Below, one piece after another: positions 33,551-41,838 of a stretch of DNA of 64,000 bases. Each line of letters starts with the position of its first letter. Position 1 is the first letter of the stretch. This DNA comes from Bacteroidota bacterium (lineage in GTDB: Bacteria > Bacteroidota > Bacteroidia > Cytophagales > Cyclobacteriaceae). The stretch is taken from assembly GCA_016866235.1 (NCBI GenBank), contig VGMW01000005.1, positions 1 through 64,000 on the forward strand. Reading direction: 5' to 3'. Position numbers and translations under genes: made by a program. The notes beneath the pieces were generated by a model. It searched no databases. It had not been told where the DNA came from and saw only the letters and a program-made list of their open reading frames with translations.

Positions 33551-35176
33551 ATGTCTTCGACGTCAATAATTAAACGCTCCTTTCTCTCTGGTTTTCTGCT
33601 GATTGCATTTCTGCAGGTTTCGGTTTTCGCACAACAGGTTCCATCTGACTGGCACCTTAAAAGTCCTGACCAGGACAGTATCATGGGTCTTGATTTGCAG
33701 CGAGCCTATGGCCTGTTGGCAGGTAAGCCTGCCCGTCAGGTGGTCGTGGCCATCATCGACTCTGGTGTGGACATTGAACACGAAGACCTCAAGCCGGTGA
33801 TTTGGGTTAATCCTGGAGAAATACCAGGCAATGGTAAAGACGATGAAGGAAACGGATATATCGATGACGTTAACGGTTGGAGTTTTATTGGTGGACCAGG
33901 AGGAGACGTTGATCAGGACACTCAGGAACTAACCCGTGAGTTGGTGCGACTGGAAAAAATTTATGCGGGACTTGAAGAAAAGCAAATACCAAAAAAACTT
34001 CGGGAGGATTTCCGGTATTATCAGAGAATATCGCAGCGGTATGAAGAGAAAATCACAGAGAATGGCAGTCAGTATGATATCTACCGCAGGTTTTATTCTC
34101 AGATGCGATTTGCTATGGACACCCTAAAATCGGTTTTAGGCGACTCACCCATCGATGAAATCAATGTTGCCACCATACAATCCAATAATCCCAATGTTTT
34201 GTTTTCAAAAAGTGTTGTACTCGGAATGCTTCGAACACAACCTGGTGCAAGTTTTGAGGAATTGTTTGAAGGCATGCGCGAGGGCTTTGATTACTTCAGA
34301 GTTCAGGTGGACTACGGACTGAACAAGTCGTTTGACCCAAGAAGTCTGGTGGGTGACAATTACGGCGATAAACGCGAGCGATTCTACGGCAACAATTCAG
34401 TGAAGGGACCTGACGCGGAGCATGGCACCCATGTCGCAGGAATAATTGGTGCGGTACGCAACAATGGAATTGGCATAGATGGCGTGGCAGATCATGTTCG
34501 CCTAATGGTTTTACGCGCTGTGCCAAATGGCGATGAGCGTGACAAAGACATCGCCAATGCTATTCTATATGCCGCCAATAATGGCGCTCAGATTATCAAC
34601 ATGTCTTTTGGAAAAGAGTTCTCACCGGATAAATCCATCGTGGATGAAGCGGTAACCTATGCTTCAAAAAAAGGCGTATTGTTTGTTCACGCAGCCGGAA
34701 ATGATGCGCGCAATATTGATGTGGATCCATCTTTCCCTTCAAAAAAACTGAAGACAGGAAGTGCTGTTCCTGGATGGTTGGAAATTGGCGCCTCATCTTC
34801 TGAAGTCAATGAAAGCCTGCCTGCTGATTTTTCCAATTATGGCAAGCGAGCGGTGGATATTTTTTCTCCTGGTGTAAACATTTTTTCATCCATTCCTGGT
34901 AACCGATACAAAGAGAATAGTGGCACCAGTATGGCGGCGCCGGTTGCATCAGGTGTGGCGGCTCTGCTGATGTCTTATTTTCCAGAGTATTCAGCTGCTG
35001 AGATTCGGGATATATTGCTGCAATCTTCACGACGGTTTAACGGACTCAAAGTGGTTAAGCCTGGAACAGCCGAGCAGGTCTCAATGGAAGAGCTTTGTGC
35101 GACCGGTGGGGTGATCAATGCCTACGAGGCCGTGCGCTATGCGCAAAACAGAAAACCGCTGGGTCGTCCGAGGTAG
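33551..35176 (+). CDS. Secreted S8 subtilisin-like serine protease
   Basis: 541 residues from ATG 33551 (signal peptide FLSGFLLIAFLQVSVFAQ; a TTG six codons earlier is less likely). Catalytic triad: Asp in VVAIIDSGVDIEHEDL, His in HGTHVAGIIG, Ser in SGTSMAAPVASGV. Between Asp and His lies an insert of about 200 residues, mostly helical (LTRELVRLEKIYAGLEEKQ, then YRRFYSQMRF), which separates the two motifs far more than in classical subtilisins and is typical of the Bacteroidota S8 branch. No C-terminal sorting domain, so it is probably periplasmic. Its stop is one base from the convergent xerD-like gene. Confidence 0.92.
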   Translation: MSSTSIIKRSFLSGFLLIAFLQVSVFAQQVPSDWHLKSPDQDSIMGLDLQRAYGLLAGKPARQVVVAIIDSGVDIEHEDLKPVIWVNPGEIPGNGKDDEGNGYIDDVNGWSFIGGPGGDVDQDTQELTRELVRLEKIYAGLEEKQIPKKLREDFRYYQRISQRYEEKITENGSQYDIYRRFYSQMRFAMDTLKSVLGDSPIDEINVATIQSNNPNVLFSKSVVLGMLRTQPGASFEELFEGMREGFDYFRVQVDYGLNKSFDPRSLVGDNYGDKRERFYGNNSVKGPDAEHGTHVAGIIGAVRNNGIGIDGVADHVRLMVLRAVPNGDERDKDIANAILYAANNGAQIINMSFGKEFSPDKSIVDEAVTYASKKGVLFVHAAGNDARNIDVDPSFPSKKLKTGSAVPGWLEIGASSSEVNESLPADFSNYGKRAVDIFSPGVNIFSSIPGNRYKENSGTSMAAPVASGVAALLMSYFPEYSAAEIRDILLQSSRRFNGLKVVKPGTAEQVSMEELCATGGVINAYEAVRYAQNRKPLGRPR

Positions 35177-35177
35177 G

Positions 35178-36107
35178 TTAGCTTCGTGGATGAAATTCCC
35201 GAATAACTTGTTTTAAATAATCCCGATCCAGGTGCGTATAAATTTCTGTGGTGGTGATGCTTTCATGACCCAACATTTCTTGTACGGCCCTTAGGTCTGC
35301 GCCACCTTCAATAAGGTGGGTGGCAAAGCTGTGTCGGAAGGTGTGTGGACTAACTGTTTTACGAATTCCCGCCCTAGCCACCAGGTCCTTAATAATTTGG
35401 AATACAAGAACCCTCGAAATTTTACCACCCCTACGATTAAGAAAGACGTTGGAAGTTGAATCGGGTTGAACCTTTAAGTGTACCCGCACCTGTTCCAGAT
35501 ATATTTTTAAAAATTTCATCGCCTCTTTTCCTATTGGAACGAGACGCTCCTTGTTGCCTTTTCCGATAACCCTTAGAAATCCGATATCGAAATAAATGTT
35601 GGGGATCTTTAATCCTACCAACTCTGAAACCCGAAGACCAGAGCTATACAAAGTTTCGATCATAGCTCTGTTACGCGTTCCCTCCGGTGTGGAGAGGTCG
35701 ATGGCCTCAAGAATTTTTTCTATTTCAGGGTAGTCCAGCGTATCAGGAAGTTTTCTTCCGATTCGTGGCCCCTCCAGCAGTTCTGTCGGATCCTTGGAAA
35801 TGAATTCTTCAGCCAGAAGATATCTGAAAAATGCCCGTAGCCCGGAGACGATCCTGGCCTGACTGTAGGTGCTCATGTTTTCCTCGTTGATGTGCTCCAA
35901 AAACGCGCGAAGGTCTTTGGTGGTCACCGAACCTGGTGCCACAGTTTTGTTATCTGACTCTAAAAATTGGTGGAGCTTCTGAGCATCACGCAGGTAGGCT
36001 GAAACTGAATTTTCCGAAAGCGATCGCTCCAGCTTTAAATAATTTCGAAAACCCTTAAGATAAGTTTGCCAGCTCAAGCTTGGAAATTGGTTGACTGAGA
36101 TGGCCAA
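35178..36107 (-). CDS. xerD: Tyrosine recombinase, XerD type
   Basis: 309 residues from a TTG at 36107; there is no ATG before an upstream in-frame stop. SAM-like N-terminal core-binding domain (FRNYLKLERSLSENSVSAYL) and catalytic domain with all residues: Arg in SSGLRVSELVGL, Lys in VIGKGNKERLVPIG, His-x-x-Arg in SPHTFRHSFATHL, His in MLGHESITTTEIYTHL and Tyr in the same segment. Length and layout fit the chromosomal XerC/XerD dimer-resolution enzymes rather than a phage integrase, and the position beside aroQ supports a housekeeping role. Divergent from aroQ. Confidence 0.88.
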   Translation of the reverse strand: MAISVNQFPSLSWQTYLKGFRNYLKLERSLSENSVSAYLRDAQKLHQFLESDNKTVAPGSVTTKDLRAFLEHINEENMSTYSQARIVSGLRAFFRYLLAEEFISKDPTELLEGPRIGRKLPDTLDYPEIEKILEAIDLSTPEGTRNRAMIETLYSSGLRVSELVGLKIPNIYFDIGFLRVIGKGNKERLVPIGKEAMKFLKIYLEQVRVHLKVQPDSTSNVFLNRRGGKISRVLVFQIIKDLVARAGIRKTVSPHTFRHSFATHLIEGGADLRAVQEMLGHESITTTEIYTHLDRDYLKQVIREFHPRS

Positions 36108-36145
36108 TTTAGTTTTTTCTATCGACCTTTACGATATACGATTTT

Positions 36146-36153
36146 TAAATTTG
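36146..36153 (+). promoter_or_regulatory. -7 box before aroQ
   Basis: TAAATTTG is an exact match to TAnnTTTG, 11 bp before the ATG at 36165; the transcript would have almost no leader. No clear -33 TTTG at the expected distance. Confidence 0.4.
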
Positions 36154-36164
36154 AAGGCAGCACT

Positions 36165-36593
36165 ATGAAAATTCAAATTATCAATGGACCTAATTTAAAT
36201 CTGCTGGGTACGCGTGAACCGGGTATTTATGGCAATGAATCTTTTGAGAGCTACATTAAAAAATTAAAGGTTCAATTTCCAGAACACGAGATTGGGTATT
36301 ATCAGTCTAATGTTGAAGGTGAGATAATCAATAAACTGCATGAGGTTGGATTTGACTTCGATGGAATAGTACTAAACGCTGGTGGGTATACCCATACTTC
36401 AGTTGCGATCCATGATGCTGTAGGCGCTATTAAGACGCCTGTGGTAGAGGTTCACTTAAGCAATCTTCACGCTAGGGAAGAGTACCGGCACACCAGCCTG
36501 ATTACTTCCAAGTGTAAGGGTATGATTATGGGTTTTGGTCTGGAAGGGTATTCAATGGCAATCCATTTTTTAGGTCAAAAAAGTGCTTCATAA
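36165..36593 (+). CDS. aroQ: 3-dehydroquinate dehydratase, type II
   Basis: 142 residues, normal length for AroQ. It dehydrates 3-dehydroquinate to 3-dehydroshikimate in the shikimate pathway, as a cytoplasmic dodecamer. Landmarks: NGPNLNLLGTREPGIYG with the catalytic lid (Arg and Tyr), YYQSNVEGEIINKLHE, GIVLNAGGYTHTSVAIHDA (Asn and catalytic His region) and VEVHLSNLHAREEYRHTS. No other aro gene is near. Upstream -7 box at 36146. Confidence 0.95.
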   Translation: MKIQIINGPNLNLLGTREPGIYGNESFESYIKKLKVQFPEHEIGYYQSNVEGEIINKLHEVGFDFDGIVLNAGGYTHTSVAIHDAVGAIKTPVVEVHLSNLHAREEYRHTSLITSKCKGMIMGFGLEGYSMAIHFLGQKSAS

Positions 36594-36681
36594 ACCTGTT
36601 TCCTGAGGCTTATCGGATGTTTCCAACCGCTGAAATAAAAATTTTGGAGTCCGGTCAATTTTGTTTCAATTTTGTACGTTG

Positions 36682-37035
36682 ATGAAAAAAATTGTTGCCA
36701 GGGTCTTCACACTCCTTTTCCTCCTGACGTTTGTTACGGAGGTGGTAACTTTTGTCTCCTCAGAAGATTCTACACTTGATTTATCCGATAGGCTTGCCAG
36801 CCGTGTAGAATCACCGCTAATCTTTTCCGCTTTATTTGAAGAATCAGAAGTTGCGGAAGAAGAAAATAATGATTCAAAAGAAAAGACCGAACTGATATTT
36901 TCGGAGCTATTCGATTTTAGTATCAATTATTTCAAGGAGGAAACCCGGGTACAGGAAAAAATTTATCGCCTGGCAATGCTGTGCCGCATACAGCAACCGG
37001 AAGTATTTAAACGCACACATGCCCTGTTGATTTGA
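36682..37035 (+). CDS. Small exported or anchored protein, unknown
   Basis: 117 residues from ATG 36682 (a TTG seven codons earlier is possible). It has one hydrophobic N-terminal segment (VARVFTLLFLLTFVTEVVTF) and an acidic, Ser-rich stretch (EESEVAEEENNDSKEKTE), then a short C-terminal helix with the Cys-containing LAMLCRIQQPEV. There is no recognised domain. It lies directly before the SulP gene (95 bp) in the same direction, and a hairpin separates them. Confidence 0.5.
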   Translation: MKKIVARVFTLLFLLTFVTEVVTFVSSEDSTLDLSDRLASRVESPLIFSALFEESEVAEEENNDSKEKTELIFSELFDFSINYFKEETRVQEKIYRLAMLCRIQQPEVFKRTHALLI

Positions 37036-37045
37036 CATGAAAACC

Positions 37046-37065
37046 CGCTCTTCGAATGAAGAGCG
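37046..37065. repeat. Inverted repeat, 8-bp stem, between small ORF and SulP gene
   Basis: CGCTCTTC / GAAGAGCG with a GAAT loop. No T run on either side, so it is a weak terminator at best; it could be an attenuator or mRNA-stability element upstream of the SulP gene. Confidence 0.45.
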
Positions 37066-37130
37066 ATCAATGGCTGAATTCAATTTGAAGCAGCCATTAT
37101 TTAAAAGGTTTTCACTCTAGTCAAATCAAA

Positions 37131-39311
37131 ATGAATTATTCTCAAATACCCCTGGATGGTTTTCAGGGTCTAAAACAAAACTGGAGGAGCGATGCGCTCT
37201 CAGGTTTCCTTGTCTTTCTACTTGCTTTACCATTAAGCCTGGGTATCGCAAAGGCCAGTGAATTTCCTCCGGCCATGGGCGTACTCACCGCTATGATCGG
37301 CGGATTGCTGGTAACACTCTTTGCAGGTTCGAGACTCACCATTAAAGGTCCCGCTGCCGGACTCATCACCATTTGTGCAGGTGCTGTTACAGAAATGGGT
37401 GGAGGACAGGAGGGATGGCAGCTCGCGCTTGGTGCCGTTGTGGTAGCCGCAGGTATCCAGATTCTATTTGGATTCCTGAAATTCGGAACCTTCAGCGAGA
37501 TTTTTCCGCACTCTGCTGTCCACGGTATGTTGGCGGCCATCGGACTGATCATTTTCTCAAAGCAGATTCACGTATTGCTGGGTATTGATCCGGCAACCCT
37601 TAAAGGTTTGGAGCCCATAGCCTTATTCGAACGCATACCGGACTCCATCCGTCATGCAGATCCTCGGGTAACGGTACTGGGCGTGATCAGTCTGGTCATC
37701 ATTTTTGGTTTGCCATTTGTTAAAAATACGTTCATCAAAAGAATTCCTGCGCCCATGTATGTGTTGGGCTTTACCATACCCATGGCATGGTTGATGGATT
37801 TTAAGCATACCGAACCTGCATTTGATATGGTTAAAATCGGTGACTTCTGGGGGCAAATCGGATTGAATGTAAGGTTCGATCTTATCGAGTCATTTGTGTT
37901 TTGGAAATATGTGGTCATGTTTCTTTTTGTGAACACCATTGAGACCTTACTCACCGTCAAGGCCATTGATGGGTTGGATCCATGGAAACGACCATCTGAT
38001 CCTAACAAAGATCTGGTGGCTGTTGGTATTGGTAATTCCGTTTCATCAGTGTTGGGTGGACTTCCAATGATTTCTGAGGTTGCGCGCAGTTCAGCCAATG
38101 TAAACTTTGGGGGCAGGACACGCTGGGCCAATTTTTTTCATGGCCTGTTTTTACTGGTGGCCATGTTGTTGTTCATTCCGGTTATTGAGATGATTCCCAA
38201 CACAGCCTTAGCAGCACTTTTGATTGCAGTCGGTTATCGGCTGGCCAGTCCAAATGAATTTTTTAAGGTTTACAAAATAGGTTCTGAGCAACTGGCCATT
38301 TTCATTATTACGATTTTGGTTACGCTTGCCACTGACCTTTTGGTAGGAGTAGGGGCGGGTATCATTGCTAAACTTGTTTTCCATTTAATCAATGGTGTTC
38401 CACTGAGCAGTATGTTTAAAGGGCATTTTGAGGTGGAAGATTCAGGGGACGTGTATAAGTTAAAAATTAATCAAGCCGCAGTTTTTACCAACATCTTATC
38501 ATTCAAGAAGGCTTTTAACAACATACCTGCAAACAGGCAAGTGGTACTCGATTTTACTGGTGCCACCATGTTGGATCATACTTTTATGGAGCTCCTCCAT
38601 CACTTTGAGGATGACTATGAGCATAAGGGTGGTAATCTTACCATGATAGGTTTCGAACGATTTAAGGCAAGTTCTTCTCATCCACTTGCTGCTCGGAAGT
38701 TTTCACCAGAACAATTGCGAAAAATTGAAATCAATTTGGATACACGGCAGGTTGAATTGAGAGATTTTGCCGGGGACCATGGATTTACCTTTTATCCACA
38801 ACGTGTGAGGGATCTTAAAAAATTCAAAGACTTCCCGATAACCACTGGAAATCGATTGTTGTTTGAGGAAAATATTATGACCGCCCATCGTGATTGGGGA
38901 CGAATTGAAATTTCAGATATCGGGCTAACCGAGGGTGTTCGGCAGGAGCAGAGGGAAGGTGTTGTAACGGTACTTGAGCTTACTGAACTCGATGTTCAGG
39001 TACCAGACTTTTCTTTGGAGCCAGAAAGCCTATGGTCTAAGTTTTCGGAATTGACCTTTGGTAAGGATGTGGACTTTGGCGATCAGCCAGGTTTCTCTAA
39101 AAAATATTATCTAAGAGGTCAGGATGAATTGGCCGTTAGAAAATTCTTCAATTCTGAACTCCGAGATTTTCTTGAAAATCGGGAGGAAGTTCATTTGGAA
39201 TGCCATCGCAACCGTATTCTGCTTTATAAGAGGAGGGAAGCATTGGCCATTTCTGAATTAAGGTATCTCGAAAAATTTGCAGAGGATCTGGTTGCCATTT
39301 TGAGTACTTAA
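37131..39311 (+). CDS. SulP family anion transporter, putative bicarbonate importer, with STAS domain and extra C-terminal tail
   Basis: 726 residues. Residues about 10-430 are the SulP membrane core (SGFLVFLLALPLSLGIAKAS, GSRLTIKGPAAGLI, GGLPMISEVARSSANVNFGG). A STAS domain follows at about 436-523 (NRQVVLDFTGATMLDHTF). Residues 524-726 are extra: two soluble segments (for example FFNSELRDFLENREEVHLEC) not found in ordinary SulP proteins of about 500-600 residues. SulP transporters carry sulfate, bicarbonate or other anions; bicarbonate is favoured here because dabA starts 12 bp downstream. No carbonic anhydrase domain is seen. Confidence 0.85.
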   Translation: MNYSQIPLDGFQGLKQNWRSDALSGFLVFLLALPLSLGIAKASEFPPAMGVLTAMIGGLLVTLFAGSRLTIKGPAAGLITICAGAVTEMGGGQEGWQLALGAVVVAAGIQILFGFLKFGTFSEIFPHSAVHGMLAAIGLIIFSKQIHVLLGIDPATLKGLEPIALFERIPDSIRHADPRVTVLGVISLVIIFGLPFVKNTFIKRIPAPMYVLGFTIPMAWLMDFKHTEPAFDMVKIGDFWGQIGLNVRFDLIESFVFWKYVVMFLFVNTIETLLTVKAIDGLDPWKRPSDPNKDLVAVGIGNSVSSVLGGLPMISEVARSSANVNFGGRTRWANFFHGLFLLVAMLLFIPVIEMIPNTALAALLIAVGYRLASPNEFFKVYKIGSEQLAIFIITILVTLATDLLVGVGAGIIAKLVFHLINGVPLSSMFKGHFEVEDSGDVYKLKINQAAVFTNILSFKKAFNNIPANRQVVLDFTGATMLDHTFMELLHHFEDDYEHKGGNLTMIGFERFKASSSHPLAARKFSPEQLRKIEINLDTRQVELRDFAGDHGFTFYPQRVRDLKKFKDFPITTGNRLLFEENIMTAHRDWGRIEISDIGLTEGVRQEQREGVVTVLELTELDVQVPDFSLEPESLWSKFSELTFGKDVDFGDQPGFSKKYYLRGQDELAVRKFFNSELRDFLENREEVHLECHRNRILLYKRREALAISELRYLEKFAEDLVAILST

Positions 39312-39322
39312 AAGCCAGATTA

Positions 39323-41833
39323 ATGAATGCTGCATTTGCTCTCGATCATGTTATCGCAGAGCTCAAACATTATCTGCCTGCTCAGGCATCGCTGAAGGAT
39401 TTTATCCATCACAATACGCTTCACTCCTTCCAAAAAGACCGATTTTTTGAGGGAATTGAAAAGGCGTCATTGATGTTTGGGTATCGCACCTTGCTCACGC
39501 TATCCGAATACCGTGACCTCTTCCAATCCAATAAAATTTCAAGGCAGGCACTTCGTCAGGTTATTTCTGAATACCATCCGGAGGCTAACCTTGATGCGCT
39601 GGAGGAAAAATTCCTTAGAAGTGATCCGGGTCAAATGCCTTTACCGCGAATCGGCCTCTTAAGAGCCACCTGGAAGAAGTGTTATCGTATTGACCTGGAT
39701 GCTCAGGTTCAGCCATTGCTCTTCAGGGTGCTGTGCAATTACCTTGATCAGGGTATTTCTGTATGGAATCTTCCAACAGCATCGCTTGATTTTTTGTCCT
39801 CCCTTAGAGAGATCGAAAAATTAAGCCGCATCTCGATTTTTCGTACTGCGAGGTGCAAGGGGCTTTTCCTGGATCCAGAAACTCATTTGGAAGATCTTTT
39901 AAAAATCCTGGTAGGGAAAGAGGAATATTTTGAGCAGTACCTATTCGATCAACAATTTGCACATCCAGGATGGTCAGGTTTTGTTTCTGTTGTTGAAGAC
40001 AATCCCGCCACACTGCTGGACAAAAGATCCATCCGTTTGGCAGATCTCATTTTCTTCGAATGTTTGCTTGAAATCGATGTACTTGACCAACAACTGGGAG
40101 ACAGTTGGTCGTCTGTTTCGAGCAATATTCAGTCACCTGTTCCATCTTTATTTGATGGTTACGAGAAGTTTGATCTTTGGAGCTACTTGAAAATTTGGCA
40201 GGAGGCCTTTGAGCGATCCTATCATGATCAGGTTCTGGCGGGTATAACGACCCTGCGAACGGCGAAGCGGTATTCCGGGCATCCAAGTTTTCAGGCCCTC
40301 TTTTGTATTGACGACAGAGAATGTTCCCTCCGGCGATACCTTGAAGATCTTGATCCGGCTTGTCAGACCTATGGTACGCCTGGATTTTTTGGGGTTGAAT
40401 TTTTCTTCCGACCCGAAAACGGAAAGTTCCTTACCAAACTTTGCCCTGCACCGGTAACCCCGGGCTACGTTATTGCAGAAGAGCATTCAACGGTTCGGCA
40501 GATTTCTGATCCACATTTCAGGAAGAGTACACATGGATTGTTCAGAGGTTGGCTCATTTCTCAAACCCTCGGGTTTTGGTCTGCGGTAAAACTTTTTCTG
40601 AATGTTTTAAGACCATCGATGAGTCCTGCAGTTTCTTATTCCTTCAGGCATATGGATAAGGCCTCTACGCTTACCATTAACCATCGTCCAAGGCCCGACG
40701 GAACGCCAAATAAGGACAGGGAAAATCCTGCACTTCAAATTGGATTTCAGCAAAAAGAACAGGCTGATAGGGTTGAGAATTTATTGAAAAGTATTGGTCT
40801 GGTGTCCGACTTTGCTCCATTGGTCTATGTCGTTGGACATGGTGCCAGTAGTGTGAACAATCCACACTACGCCGCTTACGACTGTGGGGCATGTTCGGGC
40901 AGGGCAGGGTCTGTTAATGCAAGGGTGATTTGTGCTATGGCCAATGATGCCGGAGTACGCAGTCTCCTGCGGGAACGAGGGATTGATATTCCTGGTACTA
41001 CTCGCTTTGTTGGTGGGCTGCATGATACCACACGGGATGAACTTCTTTTCTTTGATGAATCTGAGATGGATGAGGTTCAATTAAGGGTCCATAAAAAGAA
41101 TGAGTTGATATTTACCAGGGCACTGGATTTTAATGCGCGGGAAAGATCCAGAAGGTTTGCGTCAATTGATACTTCCGACTCTCTTACTGAAATTCATAGT
41201 CAGATTCTGGTGCGATCCGTTTCCCTATTTGAACCTAGGCCTGAGCTGAATCACGCTACCAATGCGCTATGTATCGTGGGTAGGCGTTCGCTCACCGATG
41301 GATTATTTCTCGATCGTCGCTCCTTCATGAATTCGTATGACTATCAGATAGACCCAGATGGTAAATACCTTTTTGGAATCCTGAAAGCGGCTGCGCCTGT
41401 TTGCGGAGGCATTAATCTTGAATATTTTTTCAGCAGAACCGATAACCGGAAATTAGGAGCAGGCACCAAGCTTCCGCATAATGTCATGGGACTTTTTGGG
41501 GTAGCCAATGGAATTGATGGCGATTTACGCCCAGGTTTACCCAGCCAGATGATTGAGGTACATGATCCGCTGAGGTTAATGATTATTGTTGAGCATGAAC
41601 CCGGGGTGGTTTTATCCGCCATTCAACGAAACGAAGAGACCTACGAATGGTTTAAGAATGAATGGGTTTTACTTACAGTTGTTCAACCAACAACTAAAAA
41701 TTTGTTCCGTTTCCGTGATGGACAGTTCATGCCTTACACGCCCTGTGCTGGTGCGCCGCCAGAGACCAATGACATTGGTTCATTGCTATTTTCAACTGAT
41801 GATAATATTCCTGTTCATATCATTAAATCATAA
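39323..41833 (+). CDS. dabA: DabA, inorganic carbon accumulation subunit (DUF2309/UPF0753)
   Basis: 836 residues, the full family length. DabA is a beta-carbonic-anhydrase-like protein that, with DabB, hydrates CO2 vectorially in the cytoplasm. The predicted Zn site is intact: Cys328 and Asp330 in CIDDRECSLRRYLE, His506 in VVGHGASSVNNPH and Cys521 in YDCGACSG; the spacing His to Cys is 15 as in the characterised Halothiobacillus protein (His524/Cys539). The N-terminus begins with the typical HNTLHSFQ region. The gene is 11 bp behind SulP and 5 bp ahead of dabB, so one operon. Confidence 0.93.
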   Translation: MNAAFALDHVIAELKHYLPAQASLKDFIHHNTLHSFQKDRFFEGIEKASLMFGYRTLLTLSEYRDLFQSNKISRQALRQVISEYHPEANLDALEEKFLRSDPGQMPLPRIGLLRATWKKCYRIDLDAQVQPLLFRVLCNYLDQGISVWNLPTASLDFLSSLREIEKLSRISIFRTARCKGLFLDPETHLEDLLKILVGKEEYFEQYLFDQQFAHPGWSGFVSVVEDNPATLLDKRSIRLADLIFFECLLEIDVLDQQLGDSWSSVSSNIQSPVPSLFDGYEKFDLWSYLKIWQEAFERSYHDQVLAGITTLRTAKRYSGHPSFQALFCIDDRECSLRRYLEDLDPACQTYGTPGFFGVEFFFRPENGKFLTKLCPAPVTPGYVIAEEHSTVRQISDPHFRKSTHGLFRGWLISQTLGFWSAVKLFLNVLRPSMSPAVSYSFRHMDKASTLTINHRPRPDGTPNKDRENPALQIGFQQKEQADRVENLLKSIGLVSDFAPLVYVVGHGASSVNNPHYAAYDCGACSGRAGSVNARVICAMANDAGVRSLLRERGIDIPGTTRFVGGLHDTTRDELLFFDESEMDEVQLRVHKKNELIFTRALDFNARERSRRFASIDTSDSLTEIHSQILVRSVSLFEPRPELNHATNALCIVGRRSLTDGLFLDRRSFMNSYDYQIDPDGKYLFGILKAAAPVCGGINLEYFFSRTDNRKLGAGTKLPHNVMGLFGVANGIDGDLRPGLPSQMIEVHDPLRLMIIVEHEPGVVLSAIQRNEETYEWFKNEWVLLTVVQPTTKNLFRFRDGQFMPYTPCAGAPPETNDIGSLLFSTDDNIPVHIIKS

Positions 41834-41838
41834 GCCAT

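Noticed and set aside
35178-36107. Integrase of the island at 1-4500
   Set aside because: It is the chromosomal XerD type beside aroQ and more than 30 kb away; no evidence links it to the island.
37652-38131. Long minus-strand open frame opposite the SulP gene
   Set aside because: Antisense shadow; the plus-strand gene has clear family motifs throughout.
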